The position numbers and the translations under genes were made by a program. This document shows, piece after piece, positions 23,357 to 30,966 of a DNA stretch of 38,482 bases (the stretch's first letter is position 1; every line of letters begins with the position of its first letter). The notes under the pieces are model-generated. The model saw only the letters and a list, made by a program, of their open reading frames with translations. It ran no database searches and had not been told where the DNA came from. The stretch is from a virus, in the IMG/VR virus record IMGVR_UViG_3300042882_000264, positions 1 to 38,482 of that record, one strand, 5' to 3'.

Positions 23357-23423
23357 GGTGTGGAATAAGGGGACATCAACAGCGCAGGGCAATCCCGCCA
23401 CTGCACAGCCCAAGGAGGGCCAC

Positions 23424-23600
23424 ATGCTTCTCGCTTCTTCCTCTTCCTACCGCATCCTCGCAGACCGCGCCGATGGTTCGGTTCTCGAATGCTTCACATG
23501 GCGCAAGTCGCCAGAGGCTGGCATCGAACGCGCCAAGCGCGATGCGGTGGCCTTCGGGTTCGCTGGCCTCACCAACTTCCGCGCCGAGCTGGTTGCCTAA
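23424..23600 (+). CDS. Small hypothetical protein
   Basis: A 58-residue protein behind a strong 'AAGGAGG' site. 'SSYRILADRADGSVLECFTWRKSPEAGIERAKRDAVAFGF' suggests a small mixed fold. First gene after the gene-free region. Function unknown. An alternate longer start at 23358 lacks a ribosome site and overlaps an operator-like site's flank. Confidence 0.7.
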   Translation: MLLASSSSYRILADRADGSVLECFTWRKSPEAGIERAKRDAVAFGFAGLTNFRAELVA

Positions 23601-23603
23601 CCG

Positions 23604-23620
23604 AGGGGCCTAGCGCCCCT
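23604..23620. other. Small intergenic hairpin
   Basis: AGGGGC-CTAGC-GCCCCT, a perfect 6-bp stem between two small genes. No T-tract follows, so termination is unlikely; it may limit readthrough or protect mRNA. Confidence 0.35.
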
Positions 23621-23647
23621 CACCTACCTACCCAACAGGAGCCACCA

Positions 23648-23956
23648 ATGACCGATACCGAATTCACCAATCTGGTCAGCACAGCCATCTGGACCGCACA
23701 GAACGCACACGCAGCAGCCCTTGCCGTTCACGCCCTGTGCGTGGCAAAGGCCAAGGCCGAAGGCATGAAGCCTGACATCGAGGTCGCCATCCATAGCCCC
23801 GGTCAGCCACGCCATCACTCCCAGACCGATTGCTGGGGCGTATGCTTCGAAGCTGGCCCTTACGAGTGGGCAATTGACGCCTCGATCCACTCTCCACTGA
23901 ACCGCGTCATCGCCGAACCCTACTACGGCTTCGATCTGAGCTTCTACAATGCCTAA
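23648..23956 (+). CDS. Hypothetical protein
   Basis: A 102-residue protein with a 'CAGGAG' site. Helical N-terminus ('FTNLVSTAIWTAQNAHAAALAVHALCVAKAKAEGM') and an aromatic C-terminus. No motif recognised. It overlaps the next small gene by eight bases. Confidence 0.7.
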   Translation: MTDTEFTNLVSTAIWTAQNAHAAALAVHALCVAKAKAEGMKPDIEVAIHSPGQPRHHSQTDCWGVCFEAGPYEWAIDASIHSPLNRVIAEPYYGFDLSFYNA

Positions 23957-24038
23957 GCCCACAGGACGCCCGCCCAAGTATCCGTGGCGCACCGTCGAAG
24001 TGAGAGATGCTACCGATGAAGGAGACGAATGGCCATGA
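23949..24038 (+). CDS. Very small basic protein with AT-hook-like start
   Basis: A 29-residue open frame, 'MPKPTGRPPKYPWRTVEV...', ending 'DEWP'. 'GRPPKYP' resembles an AT-hook. It overlaps genes on both sides by eight to ten bases, as in translationally coupled operons. It could be a real DNA-binding microprotein or a chance frame. Confidence 0.4.
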   Translation: MPKPTGRPPKYPWRTVEVRDATDEGDEWP

Positions 24039-24283
24039 CATGGACCCCTATCGCCAAAGGCGACCGCAAGCCCGAAGGATGTGTCCTCGTAACCTGTACC
24101 TACACAACAAGCAAATTCGAGCTTGCCATGTTCGGCGGCCCGATCAAAACTTCCCACCGCATACGCATAGGCCGATGGGACAAAACGAGCCAGAGATGGC
24201 GCGATGATGGACCCCGAGGCGAGAAGCTCAATAACGTCACCGCATGGATGCCACTGCCACCCCCCTATGAGGCCACCACATGA
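24029..24283 (+). CDS. DUF551-like protein
   Basis: An 84-residue protein with 'TWTPIAKGDRKPEGCVLVTCTYTTS', 'RIGRWDK' and 'NNVTAWMPLPPPYE', the DUF551 pattern found in many phages. Function unknown. Start has 'AAGGAG' five bases upstream and the stop overlaps the next gene (ATGA). Confidence 0.75.
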   Translation: MAMTWTPIAKGDRKPEGCVLVTCTYTTSKFELAMFGGPIKTSHRIRIGRWDKTSQRWRDDGPRGEKLNNVTAWMPLPPPYEATT

Positions 24284-24840
24284 CCGACTTCGCCGTCAAA
24301 GTCACCGTTCGCAATGCCAGACTCATTCGTGCCATCAAAGCCGCAGGGTTCGCCACACAAGCCGATCTCGCCCGCTTCATGGGCAAGTCTCCGCAACACA
24401 TCAACGCGATTATAAATTTCCGCGAAAAGCCCATCGCCAACGGCGACTGGTCAGAACTCGCAATGGACATCTCATCCGCGCTCCGCACCGAGCCGGAAGA
24501 CCTCTGGCCGCACCACATGCGAGACCTCAACGTTGCCCGGAACAGCGCCGAGGCCGACATATCAGCCGAGCAACTCGCCCAGATCGCCGCACCATCGAGC
24601 CTGGAAGTGGACAAGCCGCTCCTCGCCAAGCTGGTCGCTGCCATCACTCACCCAAAGCGCCGCGCCATGATCGAAGCCCGCTTCGGCCTCACCGGCGAAC
24701 CGGAACAGACGCTCGAGGACATCGCCAAGGACTTCCGCGTCACCCGCGAACGCATCCGGCAGAACGAATTGAAGGCCTTCCGCGAGATGAGGGAAAAGGC
24801 TAGACGCATGGGCATTGAAGTGCCAAAGCATCCATATTGA
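24280..24840 (+). CDS. XRE plus sigma-70 region 4 fusion regulator
   Basis: A 186-residue protein with two DNA-binding parts. Residues about 11-75 hold a helix-turn-helix ('TQADLARFMGKSPQHINAIIN'). Residues about 118-172 match sigma-70 region 4 closely: 'MIEARFGLTGE', 'TLEDIAKDFRVTRERIRQNELKAFREMR'. There is no region 2, so it cannot be a full sigma factor. It may guide host RNA polymerase to late promoters or act as an activator. A strong terminator follows. Confidence 0.8.
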   Translation: MTDFAVKVTVRNARLIRAIKAAGFATQADLARFMGKSPQHINAIINFREKPIANGDWSELAMDISSALRTEPEDLWPHHMRDLNVARNSAEADISAEQLAQIAAPSSLEVDKPLLAKLVAAITHPKRRAMIEARFGLTGEPEQTLEDIAKDFRVTRERIRQNELKAFREMREKARRMGIEVPKHPY

Positions 24841-24884
24841 TACTGATCCCCCTGCGGTTTCTCCTCCCTGCCGCAGCAACTCAG

Positions 24885-24911
24885 CCCCGCCCTTGTGGCG
24901 GGGTTTTTTTT
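24885..24911 (+). terminator. Strong rho-independent terminator
   Basis: CCCCGCC-CTTGT-GGCGGGG forms a perfect 7-bp GC stem, followed by eight T. It separates the regulator unit from the HNH-terminase unit, so the latter needs its own promoter just downstream (AT-rich bases 24911-24921). Confidence 0.93.
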
Positions 24912-24928
24912 GCTCTATATTGCGCCGC

Positions 24929-25438
24929 ATGACGATAACGCTGTTCGCTCCGTATGAAGTTCCGCAGCCCGAAAGGATAAGGGTTGAATGCGAACACGTT
25001 CATCTGGAGTTTCGTCAATACAAGTTTTCAGACGATACAATTCGGTACCTTTACGAGTGCCAAGATTGCGGCAGCAAACGCCACCCAATGCTGGGATTGC
25101 GCCGAGCCATGCTAGAATGGGGAAAGACAAAAGAGGAATGCCAAAACGCAATTGATGTTGATCTGACTGTAAACACAGAAGAAATAGATAGGAAACGAGA
25201 CCAAACTCGCGATGTGAACAAGGAAGCAAGAAAATACTGGTACCAATGTTATCTGTTGTCTGAACAGTGGAAGACAAGACGGAGTGCCGTTATGGCGCGA
25301 GACAATCATATGTGCCAATACTGCGGAGGCGAAGCCACGGAAGTGCATCATTTGACTTATGAAAACATAGGAAATGAGCCGCTTGAAGAATTGATTGCCA
25401 TATGTAGGATGTGCCACGAGGATCAGCACTCAAAATGA
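24929..25438 (+). CDS. HNH endonuclease
   Basis: A 169-residue protein with a C-terminal HNH domain: 'RRSAVMARDNHMCQYCGG' (Cys129, Cys132), 'EVHHLTYENIGNEPLEEL' (His140, His141) and 'AICRMCHEDQH' (Cys159, Cys162, His163). An N-terminal 'CQDCGSKRHP' may bind zinc. Coding DNA is AT-rich, suggesting gain from elsewhere. HNH proteins near terminases can help packaging; here three genes lie between, so a homing role is equally possible. The ATG at 24929 starts just after the terminator. Confidence 0.87.
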   Translation: MTITLFAPYEVPQPERIRVECEHVHLEFRQYKFSDDTIRYLYECQDCGSKRHPMLGLRRAMLEWGKTKEECQNAIDVDLTVNTEEIDRKRDQTRDVNKEARKYWYQCYLLSEQWKTRRSAVMARDNHMCQYCGGEATEVHHLTYENIGNEPLEELIAICRMCHEDQHSK

Positions 25439-25632
25439 CACCCGACGAACTCATCCAATGGCGCACCTCGGTTGCCCTATCAAAGCGCAAGGCAGCAGAG
25501 GCCCTTGGCCTCGCACGCAACACGTTCCGAGCATACGAAACCGGCAAGCAGCCGATTCCGCGATACATCGAACTTGCCGTTAGGGCAGTTCAGAAAACCG
25601 ACAATAAAAAGGACAGCAATGCTGACCTATAA
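25435..25632 (+). CDS. Small XRE-type HTH protein
   Basis: A 65-residue protein with 'MTPDELIQWRTSVALSKRKAAEALGLARNTFRAYETGKQPIPRYIELAVRAV', a clear XRE fold. ATG overlaps the HNH stop (ATGA) and the end overlaps the methyltransferase by 14 bases. It may regulate the methyltransferase, like the C proteins of restriction-modification systems, but no restriction gene is seen. Confidence 0.8.
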   Translation: MTPDELIQWRTSVALSKRKAAEALGLARNTFRAYETGKQPIPRYIELAVRAVQKTDNKKDSNADL

Positions 25633-26938
25633 GCTTATTCCAACCGCCGACCTCATCCCGTACGCCCGCAACAGCCGGACGCACTCCGAGGCGCAGGTCA
25701 CCAAGATTGCGTCCTCGATCAAGGAGTTCGGGTTCATCAATCCGGTGGTGACGGACGGCAAGAACGGCATCGTGGCGGGCCACGGGCGCGTCCTGGCGGC
25801 AAGCAAGCTGGGACTGAAGGAAGTGCCGTGCGTTGAAGCAAGCCACCTCACGGAGGCCCAGAAGCGCGCGTATGTCATTGCCGACAACCGGATGGCGCTC
25901 GATGCCGGATGGGACATTGATCTGCTGAAAGTCGAACTCGGCGACTTGCAGGGCATGGACTTCGACCTAGCCCTTACCGGCTTCGATCCCGGCGAACTTG
26001 AGAACTTCCTAGCCGAGAAGACCGAGGGCCTGACTGATCCAGACGCGGTGCCGGAAACGCCAGCCAATCCGGTGACGGTGCTGGGTGATGTCTGGGTGCT
26101 GGGCAAGCACCGGCTGATGTGTGGCGACAGCACCAGCCAATCATCTTTTGATACGCTCATGGCTGGTCTTCGTGCTGACATCATATTCACAGACCCACCG
26201 TATGGAATGAGCTATGGTGGGGGTCGCGCTTCTGGCAGCACAAAAAAAGGCGCTTTAGTAAAAGCCCACGGCATGATTCTGAACGATGACCTGCAGGGAG
26301 ATAGCTTGATTGAGTTGGTGCGAGATGCACTCGCAACATCAATTGCTGCGACCAAAAACGGTGCTCCGCTTTATGCATGTTTTACATGGCGAACTTACGC
26401 TGAGTTTGAAGCTGCCTTGGAGCAATTAGGAAGAGAGGTTAAGGCATGCATCGTTTGGGACAAAAAAAGTATTGGTCTTGGAAATTCGCACTATAGACCG
26501 CAGCATGAATTCATCTTTTACTGCGGAGGACAATGGCATGGCGACAAATCGCAATCTGATGTGTGGAGTTTGTCACGCGGAGCAACGGGTGCTTATGTTC
26601 ATCCGACACAGAAGCCGGTCGAACTTATTGAGCGCGCCCTTAACAACAGCAGCAAATCTGGCGATGTTGTCATAGATTGCTTCGGTGGCAGCGGCTCCAC
26701 TCTGATCGCATGCGAAAAAACAGCCCGCGAATCCCGCCTAATGGAACTCGACCCAAAGTATTGCGATGTCATCGTGAAACGCTGGCAGGAATTCACCGGC
26801 CACAAGGCAACGCTTGAATCCACCGGCCAGACATTCGAGGATGTCGCTTCCAACCGCTACGATTGGAAGAAGGACAGCGCCGCATCATATGACGTTGCCA
26901 TAGCCGAAAAACGCAAGGAACTCGAGGCCTCGACATGA
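25619..26938 (+). CDS. ParB-like plus DNA methyltransferase fusion
   Basis: A 439-residue protein. Residues 1-110 are ParB/Srx-like ('RNSRTHSEAQVTKIASSIKEFG', 'GHGRVLAASKLG', 'AYVIADNRMAL'). The methyltransferase has 'DPPYGM' (191-196) then 'FGGSGSTL' (about 355), the beta-class order, acting on N6-adenine or N4-cytosine. Target unknown. Bases about 26140-26720 are AT-richer than the ends, covering the catalytic and recognition part, which points to an internal swap. The ATG at 25619 was chosen; an upstream frame overlaps the HTH gene. Confidence 0.9.
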   Translation: MLTYKLIPTADLIPYARNSRTHSEAQVTKIASSIKEFGFINPVVTDGKNGIVAGHGRVLAASKLGLKEVPCVEASHLTEAQKRAYVIADNRMALDAGWDIDLLKVELGDLQGMDFDLALTGFDPGELENFLAEKTEGLTDPDAVPETPANPVTVLGDVWVLGKHRLMCGDSTSQSSFDTLMAGLRADIIFTDPPYGMSYGGGRASGSTKKGALVKAHGMILNDDLQGDSLIELVRDALATSIAATKNGAPLYACFTWRTYAEFEAALEQLGREVKACIVWDKKSIGLGNSHYRPQHEFIFYCGGQWHGDKSQSDVWSLSRGATGAYVHPTQKPVELIERALNNSSKSGDVVIDCFGGSGSTLIACEKTARESRLMELDPKYCDVIVKRWQEFTGHKATLESTGQTFEDVASNRYDWKKDSAASYDVAIAEKRKELEAST

Positions 26939-27318
26939 CCGAAGAAACCAAAGGCAAGCTAGGCCGCAAGCCTCATGCACCGACAGACGCGCAGCGCCAG
27001 CTGGTCTCGCTCCACGCAACGGTCGGCACCACGCACGAGAGCATTGCCGAAATCCTTGGCATCCACAAGGAGACGCTTTATAAGTATTATTCAGCCGAAC
27101 TTAAGCAGGCACGCGACAAGGCCAACGCAACCATCGGCGGTGCGCTCTTCAACAAGGCCAAGGCTGGCGATACAACCGCCATGATCTTCTGGCTCAAGAC
27201 GCGCGCACGCTGGCGCGAAACCGTAGACATCTCGAACGAGGATGGATCGCTGAAGCCGGAACCAGTCGCAGCCGCCGTCCTTGCTGCGCTCAACAAGATT
27301 TACGATGACGCCGAGTGA
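26935..27318 (+). CDS. terS: Putative small terminase subunit
   Basis: A 127-residue protein beside the large terminase. 'HAPTDAQRQLVSLHATVGTTHESIAEILGIHKETLYKYY' is an HTH region, and 'FNKAKAGDTTAMIFWLKTRARWRE' is typical of small terminase-like phage proteins. It would bind the packaging site. ATG overlaps the upstream stop (ATGA). Assignment is by pattern and position. Confidence 0.72.
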   Translation: MTEETKGKLGRKPHAPTDAQRQLVSLHATVGTTHESIAEILGIHKETLYKYYSAELKQARDKANATIGGALFNKAKAGDTTAMIFWLKTRARWRETVDISNEDGSLKPEPVAAAVLAALNKIYDDAE

Positions 27319-28690
27319 GCATCGAGCCGCCAACCATCAACGGCTCTACAAGTTCGCCCGCACGATCTACCGCGCCCGCACCAACCAAGAGATGCTGCCG
27401 AACAGGCATCAGCGAGAAATCTGCCGTAGCCTTGAGCAGGTCTTCGCCCACCGCATCAAGCGGCTCATCATCAACGTGCCGCCTCGATCCGGCAAGACCG
27501 AGATCGCCGTCAAGGCATTCATCGCCTGGACCATCGGCCTCGTGCCTGATGCCGAATTCATCCACGCCAGCTATTCCAAGCGACTCGCCACATCCAACGC
27601 ATACGACATCCGCGCCATGATGCAGCACGAGACCTATCGATCGATCTTCCCGTGGGTCTCCCTTCAAGACGATAGCAAGGCCAAGGATGAGTTCCGCACA
27701 TCACACGGCGGCATCGTCTACGCAACCGGCGCAGAAGGAACCATCACAGGCTACGGCGCTGGCAAGATGCGAGACGGCTTCGGCGGTGCGATCATCATCG
27801 ATGACCCGCACAAGGCCGGTGAGGCAACCTCGCCCATCATGCGCCAGAACGTGATCGACTGGTATCAGACCACGATACAGTCGCGCCTCAACAAGACCGA
27901 CACGCCGATCATCGTCATCATGCAACGGCTGCACGAAGAAGACCTTTCCGGCTGGTTGCTGAACGGCGGCTCTGGCGAGAAGTGGGATAGCCTTGTCATC
28001 CCTGCCCGTGATCCCGATGGATCATCGTTCTGGCCTGAGCAATTCCCACCCGAGATGCTCGACCGCCTCGAGCAATCCAGTCCCTACGTCTTCGCTGGTC
28101 AATACATGCAACGCCCCTCACCCATCGGCGGCGGCATCTTCAAGGACGAATGGTGGCGCTTCTATGAGGCCATGCCGCCGCTCAAGTGGCGCGCAATCTA
28201 TGCCGACACCGCGCAAAAGACAAAGGAGCAGAATGACTATTCCGTCTTCCAATGCTGGGGCCAAACGCAAACCGGACAGATCGTGCTGCTTGATATGGCA
28301 CGCGGCAAGTGGGAGGCTCCGGAACTGGAAACGATTGCTCGGGCATTCTGGAAAAAGCATTTGGCAGCATCGGACAAGGGGCCGCTTCGAGCCTTCAAAG
28401 TCGAAGACAAGGTGAGTGGCACCGGCCTGATCCAGAAGCTGAAACGTGAGGGCATTCCGATCATTCCGATCCAGCGCAATACCGACAAAGTGACACGCGC
28501 ATTCGATGCCGCGCCTTACGTTCAATCGGGCAATGTCTACATCATGTCCAATATTGATCACCTGGCCGATTTCATGTCCGAGGCGTCCGTCTTTCCTAAC
28601 GGCACGCATGATGATATGATAGACGCCGCAATGAGTGCAATTTCCGATATGACCGCGCCGCAGTCTGCTCCTGCGGTTCGCGCCTTGTGA
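27305..28690 (+). CDS. terL: Large terminase subunit
   Basis: A 461-residue packaging motor. Walker A 'PPRSGKTE' (59-66), Walker B 'AIIIDDPHK' (162-170), and a C-terminal nuclease domain with 'IYADTAQK', 'VEDKVSG' and 'HDDMIDA' (acidic metal-binding residues). It drives DNA into the prohead and cuts it. The ATG at 27305 lies inside the previous gene's end (14 bases overlap), a common arrangement. Confidence 0.95.
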   Translation: MTPSEHRAANHQRLYKFARTIYRARTNQEMLPNRHQREICRSLEQVFAHRIKRLIINVPPRSGKTEIAVKAFIAWTIGLVPDAEFIHASYSKRLATSNAYDIRAMMQHETYRSIFPWVSLQDDSKAKDEFRTSHGGIVYATGAEGTITGYGAGKMRDGFGGAIIIDDPHKAGEATSPIMRQNVIDWYQTTIQSRLNKTDTPIIVIMQRLHEEDLSGWLLNGGSGEKWDSLVIPARDPDGSSFWPEQFPPEMLDRLEQSSPYVFAGQYMQRPSPIGGGIFKDEWWRFYEAMPPLKWRAIYADTAQKTKEQNDYSVFQCWGQTQTGQIVLLDMARGKWEAPELETIARAFWKKHLAASDKGPLRAFKVEDKVSGTGLIQKLKREGIPIIPIQRNTDKVTRAFDAAPYVQSGNVYIMSNIDHLADFMSEASVFPNGTHDDMIDAAMSAISDMTAPQSAPAVRAL

Positions 28691-28698
28691 GGTTCTAG

Positions 28699-30171
28699 AT
28701 GGGACTTTTTGACCGTTTCCGCCGCCCGCAAGAGCGCAAGGAATCCGCTGCCGCCAAGCTGATGGTGATCAATCCCGGCCAAGCCGTATGGTCGCCACGC
28801 AATTACGAATCCTTCGCCAAGGAAGCCTATGGCAAGAACGTGGTGGCATATCAGGCCATCAACCGGATCGCTGATGCCATCGCATCCGTCAATCTTGGCG
28901 TCTACCGTGGCGATACGGAACTGGTCGACCATCCCCTGATCACCCTGCTCGAGCGCCCGAATCCACTTCAGTCATATTCCGATTACGTTCGCGCCAAGGT
29001 GTCGTTCCTGATGATCGCGGGCAACGGCTACGAAGAGCGATTCATGGTGGGCCGCGAGGTCAAGGAACTATACCAGCTTCGCCCCGACCGCATGAAGATT
29101 GTTCCGTCATCCAACGGCATCCCGTCTGCATACGAGTACACGCTCGGGCAGAACAAAGTGCGATGGGAGATGGACCCGCGCACGCTCGAATGCGATGTGC
29201 GGCACTTGAAGCTGTTCAACCCGTTAAACGATTGGTACGGCATGAGTCCAATCGAGGCAGGTTCCTATGCCATCGACCAGAACAACGAAGCCATGAACTG
29301 GATGCAAGCCTTGCTCCAGAACTCGGCGCGTCCTTCTGGTGCGTTGACCGTCAAAGATTCCGGCACGCTTTCCGACGAGAACTTCAACCGCCTCAAGGCG
29401 CAGATCGAAGAGCAATATTCTGGCTCTTCCAATGCCGGTCGCCCGATGCTGCTCGAAGGTGGCCTTGACTGGCAGCAGATGGGCCTCTCACCGACAGACA
29501 TGGGCATCATCGAAGCCAAGTTCTCCTCGGCCCGTGACGTTGCCTTGGCCTTCGGCGTGCCGCCGCAGCTTCTCGGCATTCCTGGCGATAACACCTATTC
29601 CAACTATGCCGAGGCCCGTCTGGCCTTTTGGGAAGACACGGCACTCCCGCTGCTTCAGATGATCGTAAACGATTGGAACGCATGGCTCGGCTCGATCTAC
29701 GGTGTCGAGATCAAGCCTGACATCGACAGCATTCCGGCCATTGCCGAGAAGCGGCTTTCGATGTGGCAAATGGCTGATCAGTCACAAGACCTCACCATCA
29801 ACGAACGCCGCGCCTTGAAGGGCTATGGTCCGACTGATGGCGGTGACACCTTGTTCGTGGCGTCTAGCCAGATTCCGCTTTCACTTGCCGAGGGCGACAT
29901 CACCGGAGAGACTGACATGGCAGTGACCGGCACCACGAGCGTACAGGAAACGGCGCTCAACGGCGCACAGATCGCATCGATGGTGCAGATCGTTCAGTCA
30001 GTTGCCGATGGCATGTTGCCAGCCGAGAGTGCAATTCAGATGATGCTGGTTGCGTTCCCCGGTATGGACGAAACAGAGGCCCGTTCGATCATCACGCCAG
30101 CGGCATCATTCGAGCCGCGCCTCACCGAGACAGACATCAAGGCACTGGCCTATGGCTCGAAGGCTGGTTGA
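28699..30171 (+). CDS. Portal protein (HK97 type)
   Basis: A 490-residue protein with HK97 portal motifs: 'NVVAYQAINRIADAIASV', 'HPLITLLERPNP', 'GNGYEERF', 'YQLRPDRMKIV', 'GMSPIEAG', 'EAKFSSARDVALAFGVPPQLLGIPGDNTYSNYAEARLAFWED'. It forms the ring through which DNA enters and to which the tail attaches. Normal length. It starts eight bases after the terminase stop. Confidence 0.95.
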   Translation: MGLFDRFRRPQERKESAAAKLMVINPGQAVWSPRNYESFAKEAYGKNVVAYQAINRIADAIASVNLGVYRGDTELVDHPLITLLERPNPLQSYSDYVRAKVSFLMIAGNGYEERFMVGREVKELYQLRPDRMKIVPSSNGIPSAYEYTLGQNKVRWEMDPRTLECDVRHLKLFNPLNDWYGMSPIEAGSYAIDQNNEAMNWMQALLQNSARPSGALTVKDSGTLSDENFNRLKAQIEEQYSGSSNAGRPMLLEGGLDWQQMGLSPTDMGIIEAKFSSARDVALAFGVPPQLLGIPGDNTYSNYAEARLAFWEDTALPLLQMIVNDWNAWLGSIYGVEIKPDIDSIPAIAEKRLSMWQMADQSQDLTINERRALKGYGPTDGGDTLFVASSQIPLSLAEGDITGETDMAVTGTTSVQETALNGAQIASMVQIVQSVADGMLPAESAIQMMLVAFPGMDETEARSIITPAASFEPRLTETDIKALAYGSKAG

Positions 30172-30937
30172 TTCAAACACGCGCCGCGAGGTGCGCCGTC
30201 AAGGCGCATTGCTCGACAGGCTGACGGTTCAATTCCGTGGCCGTCTTCAGCGCGAGATCGCAACCGCCATGCGTGAGATGGTCGAGCATTGGGAGCAGAC
30301 CGGCAACGTCACCTTGCCGCGCGACTTCCGTGATCGCATCGAGGCGACTTATCGCCAGATGGCAATTGCCTCGATCACCACGTTCGGCTCCCGCATCATG
30401 GAGCAAGCCAAGGCGCGAGGGTTGAAGTTTGAGACCAAGGAAAGCTTTGCCCAGATCATGACGCGCAGGGCATTGCGCTTTATTGAGCAAGAGGCGATCC
30501 GCCGCCGCATCACAGAGGTGACGGAAACAACCCGCGACCAAATCATTAGGGCAGTTCGGAAAGGCTACGAGGATGGCTTGGGCCAACGCGGCACCGCATC
30601 CTACATCCTCGATCTGGTGCCGCAGATTTCGTCCTACAGGGCTGAGATGATCGCCCGCACCGAGACGCACGGCGCTGCCAACTATGGTTCACAGGAGGCC
30701 GCAAAGCAGACTGGCTTGCCCTTGGCCCGCGAATGGCTGGCCGCTGCCGATGACCGCACCAGAGAGACGCACCGCGAGGCGAACGGTCAGGTTGTCGGAA
30801 TGGATGATACTTTCCGCGTGGGCGATTCTGATCTAGCCTTTCCGGGCGATCCTTCCGGCCCCGGCGATGAGGTTATCAACTGCCGTTGCGCTGTTGGTTA
30901 CATCGTAGACGAAGCCGCCCTTGAGGCCATGTTGTGA
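30152..30937 (+). CDS. Minor head protein, Mu gpF/SPP1 gp7-like
   Basis: A 261-residue protein overlapping the portal gene by 20 bases. The C-terminal gpF-like domain is clear: 'EMIARTETHGAANYGSQEAAKQTG', 'EWLAAADDRTRETHREANGQVV', and 'DEVINCRCAVGYIV'. It is a minor component of the head that attends the portal. The N-terminal half is helical. The ATG at 30152 was chosen as earlier starts read through the portal. Confidence 0.9.
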   Translation: MARRLVDSNTRREVRRQGALLDRLTVQFRGRLQREIATAMREMVEHWEQTGNVTLPRDFRDRIEATYRQMAIASITTFGSRIMEQAKARGLKFETKESFAQIMTRRALRFIEQEAIRRRITEVTETTRDQIIRAVRKGYEDGLGQRGTASYILDLVPQISSYRAEMIARTETHGAANYGSQEAAKQTGLPLAREWLAAADDRTRETHREANGQVVGMDDTFRVGDSDLAFPGDPSGPGDEVINCRCAVGYIVDEAALEAML

Positions 30938-30966
30938 TTTCAATCAACCAATGATATATTCCCCTC

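Larger units (their letters stand above)
22973..23423. other. Gene-free region, candidate origin of replication
   Basis: About 450 bases without a credible gene. It holds an AT/TA tract (23047-23088), a CCA/CCC repeat tract (23090-23121), inverted repeats ACGGC-N7-GCCGT (23240-23256) and AAGCCT-N11-AGGCTT (23264-23286), and two tandem operator-like palindromes near its end. The position directly after the primase-polymerase gene and the easily melted AT stretch suit an origin. The last part likely also has the promoter for the next unit. Confidence 0.45.

Noticed and set aside
25435-26938. Complete restriction-modification system
   Set aside because: A C-like HTH protein and a methyltransferase are present, but no restriction enzyme gene; the HNH protein looks like a phage packaging or homing nuclease.
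30152-30937. Mu-like transposable phage
   Set aside because: Only the gpF-like head domain recalls Mu; no transposase, no MuB and no contractile tail genes are present.
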